Shown here piece by piece: positions 49,301 through 58,530 of a stretch of 64,000 nucleotides of DNA. The position numbers and the translations under genes were made by a program. Below the pieces are notes generated by a model. It had not been told where the DNA came from. It saw only the letters and a list, made by a program, of their open reading frames with translations, and ran no database searches. Within the stretch, counting starts at the first letter, position 1. Every line of letters starts with the position of its first letter. This DNA comes from Thalassovita aquimarina (GTDB lineage Bacteria > Pseudomonadota > Alphaproteobacteria > Rhodobacterales > Rhodobacteraceae): positions 434,001-498,000 of the forward strand of contig NZ_JADMKU010000001.1 in the NCBI RefSeq assembly GCF_018219815.1, given 5' to 3'.

Positions 49301-50023
49301 GCCGCCCGACAGGGCTTCCCCCTCGGCACGGAGGGAGGAGAAGTTGGTACCCGTGCCCGAGCCGTATTTGAACAGGCGCGCCTCGCGCACCCACAGGTCC
49401 ATGATGCCGCCTTCATTCACCAGGTCGTCCGATACCGACTGGATGAAGCAGGCATGCGGTTGCGGATGCTCATAGGCGGACTTCGATTTCACCAGCTTGC
49501 CGGTCTTGTAATCGACATAGTGATGCCCCTGCCCCGGCCCGTCGATGCCGTAGGCCCAGTGCAGGCCGGTGTTGAACCACTGCGGGCTGTTCGGGGCAGC
49601 CTTCTGGGTGGCCAGCATGAAACGCATTTCGTCGAAATAGGCCTGCGCGTCTTCCTCGGTCGAGAAATAGCCGCCCTTCCAGCCCCAATAGGCCCAGGCC
49701 CCGGCCAGACGGTCGAAAACCTGTTTGGAGCTGGTTTCGCCGCCATAGGTCACGTCCTTCGATGCCGGAACCGAACGCCACAGGAATTCGGGCACGCCGT
49801 CTTCCTTGACCTTCTTCAGCTGCGACGGCACCCCCGCCTTGCGGAAGTATTTCTGTGCAATGACGTCGGAGGCAACCTGGCTCCAGCTGGACGGAACTTC
49901 CAGCTCATTCAGCTTGAACACGATGCTGCCATCGGGATTCCTGATTTCGGAAGAAGTGGTTACGAACTCAAGATCGGCGTATGCGTCCTGCCCTGCCTTG
50001 GTGAATTTTCTTTCAATTTTCAT
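46343..50023 (-). CDS. nrdJ: vitamin B12-dependent (class II) ribonucleoside-diphosphate reductase
   Basis: Adenosylcobalamin-dependent reductase making deoxyribonucleotides independent of oxygen. The 1226-residue protein is the long, single-chain form. It has the active-site cysteine regions ([22 protein letters not shown], in parts; [11 protein letters not shown]), and the C-terminal cysteine-rich tail [22 protein letters not shown], which recycles the active-site disulfide or binds zinc. I start at ATG 50023 ([15 protein letters not shown]); the frame is open 35 codons further. The leader is long (over 400 bases to the nearest NrdR-like boxes). There is no other reductase in the window. 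Confidence 0.95.
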   Translation of the reverse strand: MKIERKFTKAGQDAYADLEFVTTSSEIRNPDGSIVFKLNELEVPSSWSQVASDVIAQKYFRKAGVPSQLKKVKEDGVPEFLWRSVPASKDVTYGGETSSKQVFDRLAGAWAYWGWKGGYFSTEEDAQAYFDEMRFMLATQKAAPNSPQWFNTGLHWAYGIDGPGQGHHYVDYKTGKLVKSKSAYEHPQPHACFIQSVSDDLVNEGGIMDLWVREARLFKYGSGTGTNFSSLRAEGEALSGGGKSSGLMGFLKIGDRAAGAIKSGGTTRRAAKMVICDVDHPDIEEFINWKVKEEQKVASIVAGSKMHEDKLNAIFGAIREWDGSGEDAVDPKKNPALKEAVRGAKKVSIPETYIKRVLDYARQGYDSIEFPTYDTDWDSEAYASVSGQNSNNSVRVTDAFLKAVENDDDWELLRRTDGGVAKTIKARDLWEDIGHAAWACADPGIQFHDTVNAWHTCPEDGEIRGSNPCSEYMFLDDTACNLASMNLLTFYKDGEFQAEDYVHATRLWTVTLEISVMMAQFPSKEIAQLSYDFRTLGLGYANIGGLLMNMGLGYDSDEGRAMGAALTAIMTGVSYATSAEMAGELGTFAGYERNAKHMLRVIRNHRNAAQGNGHGYEDLAVKPVPLDHANCPDARLVELAMKSWDEALELGEKHGYRNAQVSVIAPTGTIGLVMDCDTTGIEPDFALVKFKKLAGGGYFKIINRSVPAALENLGYSSSEIEEIVSYAVGHGTMGNAPGINHTALIGHGFTNTEIEKVESALATAFDIRFVFNQWTLGEEFCRNALGIPAAKLNDPSFDILTHLGFSKKDIEQANDHVCGTMTLEGAPHLKEEHYHIFDCANPCGKRGKRYLSVNSHITMMAAAQSFISGAISKTINMPNDATIEDCKAAYELSWSLGIKANALYRDGSKLSQPLAAALIEDDEDAAEVLESGTTQEKAKVLAEKIVEKVVVKEIVRSHREKMPERRKGYTQKAVVGGHKVYLRTGEYSDGSLGEIFIDMHKEGAGFRAMMNNFAIAVSVGLQYGVPLEEFVDAFTFTKFEPAGMVQGNDSIKNATSILDYIFRELAVSYLDRTDLAHVKPEGASFDDIGRGEEEGVSNISEMSESAASRSLEVLKQISSTGYLRKRLPQELVVLQGGQTAGATVLNGTDPEAALQTLVPETAGTPESVTMTTTTAVASGAVGMDARTKAKMQGYEGDPCGDCGNYTLVRNGTCMKCNTCGATSGCS

Positions 50024-50770
50024 TTCGCTGCCCCGTGTTCGGCTGTCCCAGTGTTGGGATGTCATTGCATCCTGTGCCGCCTGTTTCAGGGCGCAGGGTA
50101 TAGCTGCCGGCTCACGGAAAGCGTACAATCCGCGTCGGTGTCAGAGCCATGGCTCGAGATATAGAAGCTGTCCCCCGCCGCCCACGCCAACTACATGTTG
50201 TGGCGTTATCGGTCGACCCCCACAACTTGGCGTACATCCGCCTATCCGGTCAACGAGTTTATTTGTGGTTTTTTCAAATTTTGGCGGTTGACCGCGGCAG
50301 GGAATTTCAGTCGCTGCGATTCCCCGCGCAGGTTCTGCAATGCGGCAATCTGCAAGCGCTGCACGAAGGGGGCTCGGGAAGGGTCTATGAAACAACGGAA
50401 AATTTACTTCGCGGCAATTTCGGCGGCAAAAACCACCAAATCTAGTCACCATCATAAGTTTTACACAATATATACGAAGGTGAAGATCGACTGTCATAGG
50501 CGCGCCCTGGTCGGGCGAGATGATTCTGCAGGCAGATATGCGCACCGCGCGGCACCTGCCAGAAAATGAGGCAACCCGAGTCTCCCGATCCCGCGCGCCT
50601 CTTCGCTGCCGCGCCTCTCGCTCTGTCGCCGCGCGCGACAGCTGCGTAGCGGGCCCCGCGCCCCGGGCCGCGACACACCAGATATGGTGGCCACAAATAC
50701 AAAAACACTAGGACAGGAACACGAGGCGCGCGTACCGCGCCCGTCGCCATCCGTTACTTTGATTTGAAAT
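50024..50770. other. 747-base non-coding region between nrdJ and tRNA-Pro
   Basis: No gene is supported. It must contain the nrdJ promoter and leader on the minus strand. I looked for a B12-box and the other conserved parts of a cobalamin riboswitch and did not find them. It contains a 7-bp inverted repeat GTTGTGG/CCACAAC (50199-50227 region) that could fold in the leader, NrdR-like boxes (separate entry), and a perfect 7-bp hairpin CTGTCGC-CGCGC-GCGACAG at 50623-50641 downstream of tRNA-Pro. Confidence 0.5.
50433..50478 (-). promoter_or_regulatory. candidate NrdR box pair upstream of nrdJ
   Basis: The element at 50463-50478 matches the NrdR consensus ACACWATATATWGTGT at 12 of 16 positions (TATATATTGTGT half intact on the minus strand). 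A weaker element at 50433-50448 matches 10 of 16 and starts 30 bases away, near the three-turn spacing seen for paired NrdR sites. It would place the nrdJ promoter some 410-450 bases before the start codon. Confidence 0.45.
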
Positions 50771-50847
50771 TGGTCGGGGCGGCGAGATTCGAACTCACGA
50801 CCCCCTGTACCCAAAACAGGTGCGCTACCAGACTGCGCTACGCCCCG
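50771..50847 (-). tRNA. tRNA-Pro(UGG)
   Basis: Reads CCA and related proline codons. Minus-strand acceptor CGGGGCG pairs with CGCCCCG, then A73 and encoded CCA. The anticodon stem CCTGT/ACAGG encloses TTTGGGT, anticodon UGG at 50811-50813 with G37. The T arm contains GAGTTCGAATCTC. It follows the DUF192 gene on the same strand. Confidence 0.96.
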
Positions 50848-50889
50848 AACCGTCGCCGGTCTAACCCGGCGGACGGGAATTGAAAAGTC

Positions 50890-51381
50890 CTAATCGGCGT
50901 TTTCATCCGCGCAGGGCCAGACCGCGTCTTTGGCATCGAAACCGGGATGGCGCAGCACCGTTCCGGCGGTGATTCCCATCGCTTCGGCCAGGCCGCCGCC
51001 AATCTCCAGAACCGCCAACACGCCATCGCCGCCGGGAATCGCCGTCAGGTCGCCCGGCTGCGCACGGTGATGGATGCGCACCACGGTGCCGGCGTCGTCG
51101 ATGAAAAGCATGTCCAGCGGGATCAAGGTGTTCTTCATCCAGAATGCCACCCGCCGCGGCGAGGGATAAAGAAACAACATGCCGGAAGATCTTGGCAGGG
51201 TTTCGCGGAACATCAGCCCGCGTGCGCGTTCCGCATCGGTATCGGCCAGTTCCACCGAAAACCGCGCCTGCCCCCAATCGCCTTTCAGGAAAACCGCGTC
51301 CTCGCGACAATCCTGTGCGGCCGCCTGTGTCGCCAGGATGGGCCACAAAACGGCCAGCACGGTACGCACCAGCCACCTCAT
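50890..51381 (-). CDS. DUF192 domain-containing exported protein
   Basis: A 163-residue protein with a signal peptide (MRWLVRTVLAVLWPILATQAAAQ). The mature domain has the DUF192 pattern: FSVELADTDAERARGLMFRE, GMLFLYPSPRRVAFWMKNTLIPLDMLFID and a final GGLAEAMGITAGT. The family is small, exported and functionally uncharacterised. The gene follows the cold-shock gene by three bases, so it is probably translated from the same mRNA. Confidence 0.9.
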   Translation of the reverse strand: MRWLVRTVLAVLWPILATQAAAQDCREDAVFLKGDWGQARFSVELADTDAERARGLMFRETLPRSSGMLFLYPSPRRVAFWMKNTLIPLDMLFIDDAGTVVRIHHRAQPGDLTAIPGGDGVLAVLEIGGGLAEAMGITAGTVLRHPGFDAKDAVWPCADENAD

Positions 51382-51384
51382 CTG

Positions 51385-51957
51385 TCAGTGTTCGTCCAGT
51401 TTCAACGCGGTTTCCCAGGCCGACACCTCGGTCGCCATGCGACCGCGACGGCCCTCGATGACCCGCAGCCCGACCGCTTCGCCGGGTTGCAGATCGGCCA
51501 GGCCCGAGCGGCGCAGAACCTCGACATGCACGAAAACGTCTTCGCTGCGCCCGAACACGTTGGCGAAGCCGAATCCCTTGCCCTTGTCGAACCACTTCAC
51601 CCGCGCCGGTTCCAGCGGCGCGGAACGGATGACTTCGGGGTCGATATCTTCGAAATCGGCCAGCGCGGCCATGCCGGATCCGGCGGGCGGTTCGATGCTG
51701 AACACCTCGGTGGCCTGAATGCCGCGATCCGTTTCCTGGACCACGATCTCGATCTTCGCACCATCTGCAACCGAGCTTTGCCCGAAATTTCGCAGTACAT
51801 TGGCGTGCAGCAGAATATCCGGTCCGCCTTCATCGGCTAAAACGAATCCGAACCCTTTCACCGGATCGAACCATTTGACTTGGCCAGATATCCTGCGGGT
51901 GCCGTTAACATCAGTATTCACAGCTTCGATACCCACATGATCGTCATCCCCATTCAT
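51385..51957 (-). CDS. double cold-shock domain protein
   Basis: Two cold-shock domains in one 190-residue chain, separated by an acidic linker: the first around SGQVKWFDPVKGFGFVLADE (RNP1 KGFGFV) and the second around RVKWFDKGKGFGFANVFG (RNP1 KGFGFA). Such proteins bind single-stranded RNA or DNA. Start choice is uncertain: ATG 51957 gives MNGDDDHV; ATG 51975 and 52020 are also in frame and none has a clear ribosome site. The inverted repeat at 51995-52011 falls inside the longest version, which makes that version less likely. Confidence 0.87.
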   Translation of the reverse strand: MNGDDDHVGIEAVNTDVNGTRRISGQVKWFDPVKGFGFVLADEGGPDILLHANVLRNFGQSSVADGAKIEIVVQETDRGIQATEVFSIEPPAGSGMAALADFEDIDPEVIRSAPLEPARVKWFDKGKGFGFANVFGRSEDVFVHVEVLRRSGLADLQPGEAVGLRVIEGRRGRMATEVSAWETALKLDEH

Positions 51958-51994
51958 TTCATGTGACAAAGTCATGTGTCGTTGCAAGGTAAAA

Positions 51995-52011
51995 GTTGAA
52001 AATTTTTCAAC
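51995..52011. promoter_or_regulatory. inverted repeat in the cold-shock gene leader
   Basis: GTTGAAAA-T-TTTTCAAC is a perfect 8-bp dyad around a single base, A+T-rich, placed 38 bases upstream of the chosen start codon and 26 bases from the pdxH stop. The one-base loop makes it more likely a protein-binding site than an RNA hairpin. Confidence 0.4.
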
Positions 52012-52037
52012 TGTTTGCATTCCACGTCACGCGAAAT

Positions 52038-52643
52038 TCATGGGTTCAGGCGGGTCACCGCCCAATTTTTTCCAGCGCTTTCGCGGCGCCAGACAAACCT
52101 GTCATGGAGCCGGAACGCACCGTCTGCCCAGAACTCAATCTCAACTGGATCGATTCTGTAACCTCCCCAAAAGGATGGGCGGGCGGGATTCGGTCCATGC
52201 TGCGCCGTTACTTTGGCCACTTCCGCCATCAATGCGGCGCGCGAATTGAGTGGCCGGGACTGCTTCGACGCCCATGCTCCCAGCCGGCTCTTGAGCGAGC
52301 GGGACTTGTAATAGGCATCCGCCTTCGGTCCATTTTCGTGACTGACGGTGCCGCGCACCCGGATCTGGCGTCGCAAGCTTTTCCAATGCATCACGAAAGC
52401 GGCCTTGCCGGCCTGGTCCAGTTCGCGGCCTTTCGCGCTTTCGTAATTGGTGTAGAACACGAAGGCATCGTCCTCGATTTCCTTCAGCAGGACCATGCGC
52501 GCATTGGGCAGACCGGTTTCGTCCACGGTCGACAGCGCGATCGCGTTGGGATCGTTGATTTCGCTTGCTTCCGCCTCTGCCAGCCAGCGCCGCGCGATTT
52601 CAAACGGGTCGTCGCCTGCGAAAATGCCTGTCCTGTCGGTCAT
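52038..52643 (-). CDS. pdxH: pyridoxamine/pyridoxine 5'-phosphate oxidase
   Basis: FMN enzyme oxidising PNP or PMP to pyridoxal phosphate, the last step of the pathway that pdxA (at the left edge) also serves. The 201-residue protein has [26 protein letters not shown], the FMN/PLP-binding [24 protein letters not shown] and the C-terminal [24 protein letters not shown] 52643 is preceded by GGAAGGG. It is divergent from fabI. Confidence 0.95.
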   Translation of the reverse strand: MTDRTGIFAGDDPFEIARRWLAEAEASEINDPNAIALSTVDETGLPNARMVLLKEIEDDAFVFYTNYESAKGRELDQAGKAAFVMHWKSLRRQIRVRGTVSHENGPKADAYYKSRSLKSRLGAWASKQSRPLNSRAALMAEVAKVTAQHGPNPARPSFWGGYRIDPVEIEFWADGAFRLHDRFVWRRESAGKNWAVTRLNP

Positions 52644-52769
52644 CTCTGCCCTTCCAGTGCCGCCCAAAAGATTGCCCGTCCATCGTTCCATCGGGTCAAG
52701 CGGCACTTGATGCACGACAGACGATCCCCTAAAGGATTTCAACGCAAACACTTGGTCGGAGAAAACGTA

Positions 52770-53591
52770 ATGTCAAACCAATTGATGGCGGGAAAACGCG
52801 GCGTGATCATGGGGCTTGCAAATGACAAGTCGATCGCCTGGGGGATCGCCAAGGCCTGTGCAGACGCCGGGGCCGAAATGGCCTTCACCTATATGGGCGA
52901 TGCTTTCCGCAAACGGGTCGCACCTCTGGCCGAACAGCTGGGCGTCGAAACGCTGATCGATTGCGACGTGTCCGACCCCGCCTCGATCGATGCCGCTTTC
53001 GCCGAAATCGAAGCGAAATGGGGCAAGATCGATTTCCTGGTCCACGCCATCGGATTTTCCGACAAGAACGAATTGCGCGGCCGCTATGTCGAAACCAGCC
53101 GCGACAATTTCCTGATGACGATGGATATCAGCTGCTACAGCTTCACCGCCGTCATGCAGCGCGCCGAAAAGATCATGAATGAAGGCGGCAGCGCGCTGAC
53201 GCTGACCTATTACGGTGCCGAACAGGTGATGCCGCACTACAACGTGATGGGCGTGGCCAAGGCGGCGCTGGAAGCCTCGGTGAAGTATCTCGCCGAAGAT
53301 CTGGGAAAGGACGGCATCCGCGTCAACGCAATCTCCGCCGGACCGATCAAGACACTGGCCGCCAGCGGCATCGGCGATTTCCGCTATATCCTGAAATGGA
53401 ACGAACTGAATTCGCCGCTGCGCCGCAACGTGACCATCGACGACGTCGGCAAATCGGCGCTCTACCTGCTGTCCGACCTGGGGTCCGGCGTGACCGGGGA
53501 AAACCTGCATGTCGACGCCGGATATCACGTTGTCGGGATGAAGGCGGTGGACGCGCCCGACATCGACGTGGTCACCGGCCGAAAGGACTGA
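52770..53591 (+). CDS. fabI: enoyl-[acyl-carrier-protein] reductase (NADH)
   Basis: Final reduction of each fatty-acid elongation cycle and the usual triclosan target. The 273-residue SDR protein has the FabI-type nucleotide site [30 protein letters not shown], and the catalytic Tyr/Lys spaced as [12 protein letters not shown], then [16 protein letters not shown] precedes ATG 52770. gpt follows three bases after the stop. Confidence 0.95.
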   Translation: MSNQLMAGKRGVIMGLANDKSIAWGIAKACADAGAEMAFTYMGDAFRKRVAPLAEQLGVETLIDCDVSDPASIDAAFAEIEAKWGKIDFLVHAIGFSDKNELRGRYVETSRDNFLMTMDISCYSFTAVMQRAEKIMNEGGSALTLTYYGAEQVMPHYNVMGVAKAALEASVKYLAEDLGKDGIRVNAISAGPIKTLAASGIGDFRYILKWNELNSPLRRNVTIDDVGKSALYLLSDLGSGVTGENLHVDAGYHVVGMKAVDAPDIDVVTGRKD

Positions 53592-53594
53592 GCG

Positions 53595-54104
53595 ATGAGC
53601 ATCGACAACCGCCTGCCCCACGAAAAAGGCTTCCATATCAGCTGGGACCAGATTCACCGCGACAGCCGGGCGCTGGCCTGGCGGCTCGACGGGCAAGGCC
53701 CGGATGACGGCAACTGGCGCGCCATCGTGGCGATCACCCGGGGCGGCATGGCCCCGGCGATGATCATCGCGCGCGAACTGGATATCCGCACCGTCGACAC
53801 GATCAGCGTGAAATCCTACAACCATCAGGACCAGATGGAGGCCCAGGTGCTGAACCACCCCGACCCCGACCTGATGGGCGACGGCACCGGCATCCTGATC
53901 ATCGACGACCTGGTCGACAGCGGCAAAACCCTGGAACTGGTACGCGAAATGTACCCCAAGGCGCATTTCGCCACCGTCTACGCCAAACCCAAGGGCCGCC
54001 CGCAGGTCGACAGCTATATCACCGAGGTCAGCCAGGACACCTGGATCTTCTTCCCGTGGGACATGGCGCTGCAATATGTCGAACCCTATCGCGGTACCGA
54101 CTGA
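53595..54104 (+). CDS. gpt: xanthine phosphoribosyltransferase
   Basis: Purine salvage enzyme converting xanthine (and guanine) plus PRPP to the nucleotide. The 169-residue protein has the PRPP-binding [16 protein letters not shown] motif, [17 protein letters not shown] near the N-terminus and the WIFFPWD segment typical of the Gpt family. It is probably co-transcribed with fabI. Confidence 0.93.
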   Translation: MSIDNRLPHEKGFHISWDQIHRDSRALAWRLDGQGPDDGNWRAIVAITRGGMAPAMIIARELDIRTVDTISVKSYNHQDQMEAQVLNHPDPDLMGDGTGILIIDDLVDSGKTLELVREMYPKAHFATVYAKPKGRPQVDSYITEVSQDTWIFFPWDMALQYVEPYRGTD

Positions 54105-54128
54105 ACCACGACCGGATCGACATGTATG

Positions 54129-54160
54129 AACCGCCGCCGATCATCCGATTGGCGGCGGTT
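54129..54160. terminator. hairpin between gpt and the acyltransferase gene
   Basis: AACCGCCGCC pairs with GGCGGCGGTT over 10 bp around a 12-base loop. It sits in the 61-base gap between two convergent genes. The T run is short in both directions, so efficiency is uncertain. Confidence 0.6.
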
Positions 54161-54165
54161 TCGCT

Positions 54166-55140
54166 TCAGAACAGGGGAATCCTGCGATTGAGCATCAGCA
54201 GCAGCGGTGCCAGCGCGAAATCAAGCGCAAGCGTCAAGGCCGCGAGTTCGCCGAAGGACAGATCGAACCCAGCCCGCAGCGGAACCAGCAGCAGCAGGTG
54301 CGAAAAATAAATCGCCGAGGACAGGTCGCGCACCGTTCGCCCCCGCAGTCGCAGCGGCAGAACCCTGGCGAAGCGGAACAGCATCGGCGCGACCAGAACC
54401 GCGGAGAAGACGACTTCGTAGATCCCCTCCGCCGGCATGAACACGGAATTGAATCCGACTTCGCCGGCCAAAGCGGCGATCCCCAGCCCCAACAGCCCCC
54501 AATCGCGCGCCTGGATTTTCCCTTCGGCAAATCCGGTGCGGCGGATCACGACGCCGATCGCCACATAGGGGAACCCCATGAACAGGAAATTCCGGCTTTC
54601 CGCCTCATGCACCCGCCGGAACGCCAGATGCGCCATGTCGTAGGTCATGTTTTCGTAATATTGCAGCGCGACACCGGCGGCGACCAGCAGCACCGCCAGC
54701 CCGACAAGCCGCCGGTTACCGAGCTTCCGCAGCAGGTGGAAAATCAATCCGCCCCCCAGAAGCGCCGGCAAGAACCACAGATGCGCGTAACCGAAGATCG
54801 CGTAGAATCCAAACCGCAGCAGGGAAAAATCTTCAAAGATCAGCATAATCGGCAGATAGAGCAGCGACCAGATCAGGTAGAAGCTCAACACCCTGCGCGC
54901 CCAGGGCCAGATGCCGTCCCGCGTCTGCGCCTCGAGGAAATAGCCGCTCATCACGAAGAAAAACGGCACGATGATCCGCGCCACGCCATTGAGGAAGTAA
55001 AAATGCGCCTCGGGGCTGACGATCAGGAAGAAGGAAGAATGCGCCAGCACCACCATGCAGGCCAGGATCAGCCGGATGATATCGAGCCCGCCATAGCGCG
55101 GCTTATCTTGTGAAATGGGTATCGTCGCTGTCGCCAACAT
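54166..55140 (-). CDS. acyltransferase family 3 membrane protein
   Basis: A 324-residue integral membrane protein with about ten hydrophobic segments. GGLDIIRLILACMVVLAHSSFF holds the active-site histidine typical of acyltransferase-3 proteins, and RIIVPFFFVMSGYFLEAQT follows as the second conserved block. Members acylate surface sugars, lipids or glycans; the target here is unknown. I prefer ATG 55140; a TTG at 55212 extends the frame. It stands alone. Confidence 0.85.
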   Translation of the reverse strand: MLATATIPISQDKPRYGGLDIIRLILACMVVLAHSSFFLIVSPEAHFYFLNGVARIIVPFFFVMSGYFLEAQTRDGIWPWARRVLSFYLIWSLLYLPIMLIFEDFSLLRFGFYAIFGYAHLWFLPALLGGGLIFHLLRKLGNRRLVGLAVLLVAAGVALQYYENMTYDMAHLAFRRVHEAESRNFLFMGFPYVAIGVVIRRTGFAEGKIQARDWGLLGLGIAALAGEVGFNSVFMPAEGIYEVVFSAVLVAPMLFRFARVLPLRLRGRTVRDLSSAIYFSHLLLLVPLRAGFDLSFGELAALTLALDFALAPLLLMLNRRIPLF

Positions 55141-55425
55141 ATGCGCTTGAATGGGTTTTCCCGATTGGACCGCTTCGCTTTTGAACCTGCGCGATCGTTG
55201 CGCCGCGATCAACCGTAAGGCCCCGGTTTGCCCCGGATTTTCCCGCCCCCGGGGATAACCCCCCCATATTTCGCGAAGCCGGCCGGTTGCGCGGCCACTT
55301 GGAACGGTAGCGCACGAACACCGCCCCGCGACCCTGTGGCGAACTTGGCGCCGTGGCTCATATCCCGCTTGTGCGGGTCGCCGCGGCGGCTATCCTCCCC
55401 AAAAAACACAGACAGGGATAACGCC

Positions 55426-56631
55426 ATGATCCGCACGGCACAGACTTTCGCTTCCCCGGTGGTGCAGGCCAAGGGCTGGATCAACGGGATCAGTTTCCCG
55501 CCCGACCGGCCGCTGATCGATGTCAGCCAGGCCGCGCCGGTCGATCTGCCGCCCGAGGGGCTGCGCCAGGCGATCGCGGACGCGGCGCTGAACGATCCCG
55601 GCGCGCATCTTTACGGCCCGGTCCTGGGCCTGCCGGAACTGCGGCATGAAGTGGCGACGCGGTTTTCAGCCTCCTATGGCAGCGACATCTCGGCCGGACA
55701 GGTCTGCATCACCTCGGGCTGCAATCACGCCTTCTGCGCCGCAATGATGAGCCTGACCGGCGAAGGAGATGAGGTCATCCTTCCAACGCCATGGTATTTC
55801 AATCATAAAATGTGGCTCGACATGACCGGGGTGAAGGCGGTGCCGCTGCCTGCCGGGGCGGGCATGCTGCCCGATCCCGATCAGGCCAAGGCGCTGATCA
55901 CGGACCGCACCCGCGCCATCGTGCTGGTCACTCCGAACAATCCGTGCGGGGCGGAATATCCCGCCGGGCTGATCGCCAGTTTCCGCGACATCGCCCGCGC
56001 GGCCGGGATCGCCCTGGTGGTCGACGAAACCTATCGCGATTTCCATTCCGTCAGCGGTGCGCCGCATGACCTGTTCACCGACCCGGACTGGGACGACACG
56101 CTGATCCAGCTGTATTCCTTTTCCAAGGCCTACCGGCTGACCGGGCACCGGGTCGGTGCGATGGTCGCCTCGCCCGCGCGGCTGAAACAGGTGGAGAAGT
56201 TCATCGATACGGTCACCATCTGCCCCAACCAGCTGGCCCAGCGGGCGGCGCTGTGGGGGATGCGCAACCTAGATCAGTGGCTGGCCGGTGAACGCGACGA
56301 AATCCTCGACCGGCGCGCCGCCATCGCCGAGGGCTTCCCGGTGCTGGCCGATAAGGGCTGGAAGCTCTTGGGGGCGGGCGCCTATTTCGCCTATCTCGAA
56401 CACCCGTTCGAACGCCCTTCTGTGCAGCTGGCGCAGGACATGGTCGGCGCGGTCGGTGTGCTGGCCCTGCCTGGCGCCATGTTCATGCCCGAAGACTACC
56501 CCGCCGGGCAGCGCCAGCTGCGCATCGCCTTCGCCAATGTCGACCGGGACGGGATCGCGCAGCTTTACGACCGGCTTGCCGGCCTGCGCCCTGCGCTCTC
56601 TGCCCTTGTGCCCAATCGGGTCTCGTCCTAA
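55426..56631 (+). CDS. class I/II pyridoxal-phosphate aminotransferase
   Basis: A 401-residue fold-type I aminotransferase. The substrate-binding HLYGPVLGLPELR, VTPNNPCGAEYPA, VVDETYRDFHS and the PLP-lysine motif YSFSKAYRLTGHRVG are present; the C-terminal arginine region is RQLRIAFANVDRDG. The amino-acid substrate cannot be assigned. ATG 55426 has AGGGA upstream. ppiD begins 44 bases downstream. Confidence 0.9.
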   Translation: MIRTAQTFASPVVQAKGWINGISFPPDRPLIDVSQAAPVDLPPEGLRQAIADAALNDPGAHLYGPVLGLPELRHEVATRFSASYGSDISAGQVCITSGCNHAFCAAMMSLTGEGDEVILPTPWYFNHKMWLDMTGVKAVPLPAGAGMLPDPDQAKALITDRTRAIVLVTPNNPCGAEYPAGLIASFRDIARAAGIALVVDETYRDFHSVSGAPHDLFTDPDWDDTLIQLYSFSKAYRLTGHRVGAMVASPARLKQVEKFIDTVTICPNQLAQRAALWGMRNLDQWLAGERDEILDRRAAIAEGFPVLADKGWKLLGAGAYFAYLEHPFERPSVQLAQDMVGAVGVLALPGAMFMPEDYPAGQRQLRIAFANVDRDGIAQLYDRLAGLRPALSALVPNRVSS

Positions 56632-56675
56632 ACACGGACAAACGGAATTCAACGACCAAGGCGTAAGGGATAAGC

Positions 56676-58514
56676 ATGGCGAGCGGTGTCACCTCGAAAA
56701 CATTCATGTGGGGCCTGATGGGGCTTCTGATCCTGGGTCTTGGCGGGTTTGGCGTCAGCAATCTGTCGGGCAATATCCGCAGCATCGGCAGCGTCGGCGA
56801 TGTCGATATCGAGGTCGAGGATTACGCCCGCGCGCTGCAGGAAGACATCCGCGCCGTCGAGGCGCAGACCGGCCAGTCGCTGAGCTTCGATCAGGTCGAA
56901 GCCTTCGGCATCGACGGCAACGTTCTGGGCCGGCTGATCGGCCAGGCCGCGCTGGACAACGAGGCGCAGAAGATCGGGCTGTCGATCGGCGACGACAACC
57001 TCAGCAAGCAGATCTTCGAAATCGAGGCGTTCCAGGGCGCGAACGGTTTCGACCGCGAAACCTACAAGTTCGCGCTCGATCAGGCCGGGTACAGCGAAGC
57101 GAAGTTCGAAGAGGACCTGCGTGCCGACAGCGTGCGCGGCATCCTGCAAAGCGCGGTGATCTCCGCCGCCTCGATGCCGTCCTCCTATTCCGAAACGCTG
57201 GTCGCTTACGCTGCCGAACGGCGCAATTTCACCTGGGCCCGGCTGGACGCGGCGGACCTGGCCGCTGACCTGCCCGCCCCGAGCGAAGAAGACCTCGTCG
57301 CCTATCATCAGGACAATGCGGACGATTTCACCACGCCCGCGATGAAGCGGATCACCTACGCATGGCTGTCGCCGGATGACCTCGTCTCCGAAATCCCGGT
57401 CGAGGAAGACCGGATCCAGGCGCTTTACGAAAGCCGCAGCGACGAACTCAACGTGCCCGAACGGCGCCTGGTCGAACGTCTGGTCTATCCCGACGCGGAC
57501 GCGGCCGAAGCCGCCAAACTCGCGCTGGAAAACGGCGAAAAGGATTTCGAAGCTCTGGTCGCGGATCGCGGGCTGGAACTTCAGGACATTGACATGGGCG
57601 ACGTCAGCAAGGCCGATCTGGACGCTGCCGGCGGTGCGGTGTTCAACGCCGCGGTGAACGACGTGGTCGGCCCGTTCGACACCGGTCTTGGTCCGGCGCT
57701 GTTCCGCGTCAACGGCGTGTTGCCCGGCCAGACCGTGACGCTGGAAGAAGCGCGCGAAGAGCTGCATGCCGAACTGGCCTCCGACGCGGCGCGGCGCAAG
57801 ATCGCCACCGTGGCCGAAACCGTCGACGACCTGCTGGCCGGCGGCGCCGCGCTGGAAGAACTGCAGAAGGAAACCGGAATGCAGCTTGCCAGCATCGACT
57901 GGCACCAGGACGCACCAGACCCGGTCGCGGCCTATGGCGCATTCCAGGAGGCCGCCGCCAAGGTACAGAGCGGCGATTACCCCGAAGTGATCTATCTCGA
58001 CGATGGCGGCATCGTGGCGCTGCGGCTGGAAGAGGAAATCCCCGCCAAGCTGCAGGATCTCGACACCGTGCGCGACGCGGTGATCGCAGGCTGGAAGGTC
58101 GAAGCCACCACCGAGGCGCTGGCCGAACAGGCGCAGGCGCTGGTCGCAAAGCTGGTGGCGGGCGAAGACATGGCCGCGCTTGGCCTGACCGCGCAGGTGG
58201 AAACCGACATCACCCGCGATCAGTTCATCCCTGACACCGGCGAAGGGTTCCTCGACACCGTGTTCGGCATGGAAGCGGGCGACGTGACCGTGATCACCGC
58301 CGCCGACAGCGTCGCGATCGTCAAGCTGGACAAGGTGCTGGGCCCGGATGCGTCGAACCCCGAAATCGGCGAGTTCCGCGACATGTTGTCGGAACAGGCC
58401 AACGCCGGTATCGCACAGGATCTTTACGCGGCTTACGCCCGGGCGATCCAGAACGACGCCGGCATTGCGCTGGACCAGACCGCGATCAACGCGGTCCACG
58501 CCAATTTCCGCTGA
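56676..58514 (+). CDS. peptidyl-prolyl cis-trans isomerase (PpiD-like periplasmic chaperone)
   Basis: A 612-residue protein with an N-terminal membrane anchor (MWGLMGLLILGLGGFGVSNL), a SurA_N-type helical chaperone region (about 40-230: VEDYARALQEDIRAVE, GRLIGQAALDNEAQKIGLSI) and a degenerate parvulin-like domain (about 235-370; GDVSKADLDAAGGAVFNAAV is the parvulin-type segment). PpiD assists folding of exported proteins at the Sec exit. AAGGGA precedes the ATG. trpE starts 16 bases after the stop, a conserved alphaproteobacterial order. Confidence 0.88.
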   Translation: MASGVTSKTFMWGLMGLLILGLGGFGVSNLSGNIRSIGSVGDVDIEVEDYARALQEDIRAVEAQTGQSLSFDQVEAFGIDGNVLGRLIGQAALDNEAQKIGLSIGDDNLSKQIFEIEAFQGANGFDRETYKFALDQAGYSEAKFEEDLRADSVRGILQSAVISAASMPSSYSETLVAYAAERRNFTWARLDAADLAADLPAPSEEDLVAYHQDNADDFTTPAMKRITYAWLSPDDLVSEIPVEEDRIQALYESRSDELNVPERRLVERLVYPDADAAEAAKLALENGEKDFEALVADRGLELQDIDMGDVSKADLDAAGGAVFNAAVNDVVGPFDTGLGPALFRVNGVLPGQTVTLEEAREELHAELASDAARRKIATVAETVDDLLAGGAALEELQKETGMQLASIDWHQDAPDPVAAYGAFQEAAAKVQSGDYPEVIYLDDGGIVALRLEEEIPAKLQDLDTVRDAVIAGWKVEATTEALAEQAQALVAKLVAGEDMAALGLTAQVETDITRDQFIPDTGEGFLDTVFGMEAGDVTVITAADSVAIVKLDKVLGPDASNPEIGEFRDMLSEQANAGIAQDLYAAYARAIQNDAGIALDQTAINAVHANFR

Positions 58515-58530
58515 GTGAAGGAACGCTGAA

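Noticed and set aside
46289-50164. A 1291-codon open frame on the plus strand across nrdJ
   Set aside because: It is the antisense shadow of nrdJ. Very high GC with a strong third-position bias removes stops from the opposite strand; the translation has no domain and is unusually rich in His, Arg and Gln.
50024-50440. Cobalamin riboswitch before nrdJ
   Set aside because: I looked for the B12 box and the conserved core on the minus strand and saw no convincing match; a covariance search would be decisive.
56649-58499. A 616-codon open frame antisense to ppiD, and a 519-codon frame antisense to zwf at 23774-25333
   Set aside because: Both are shadows of well-identified genes in a GC-rich genome, with no recognisable domains.
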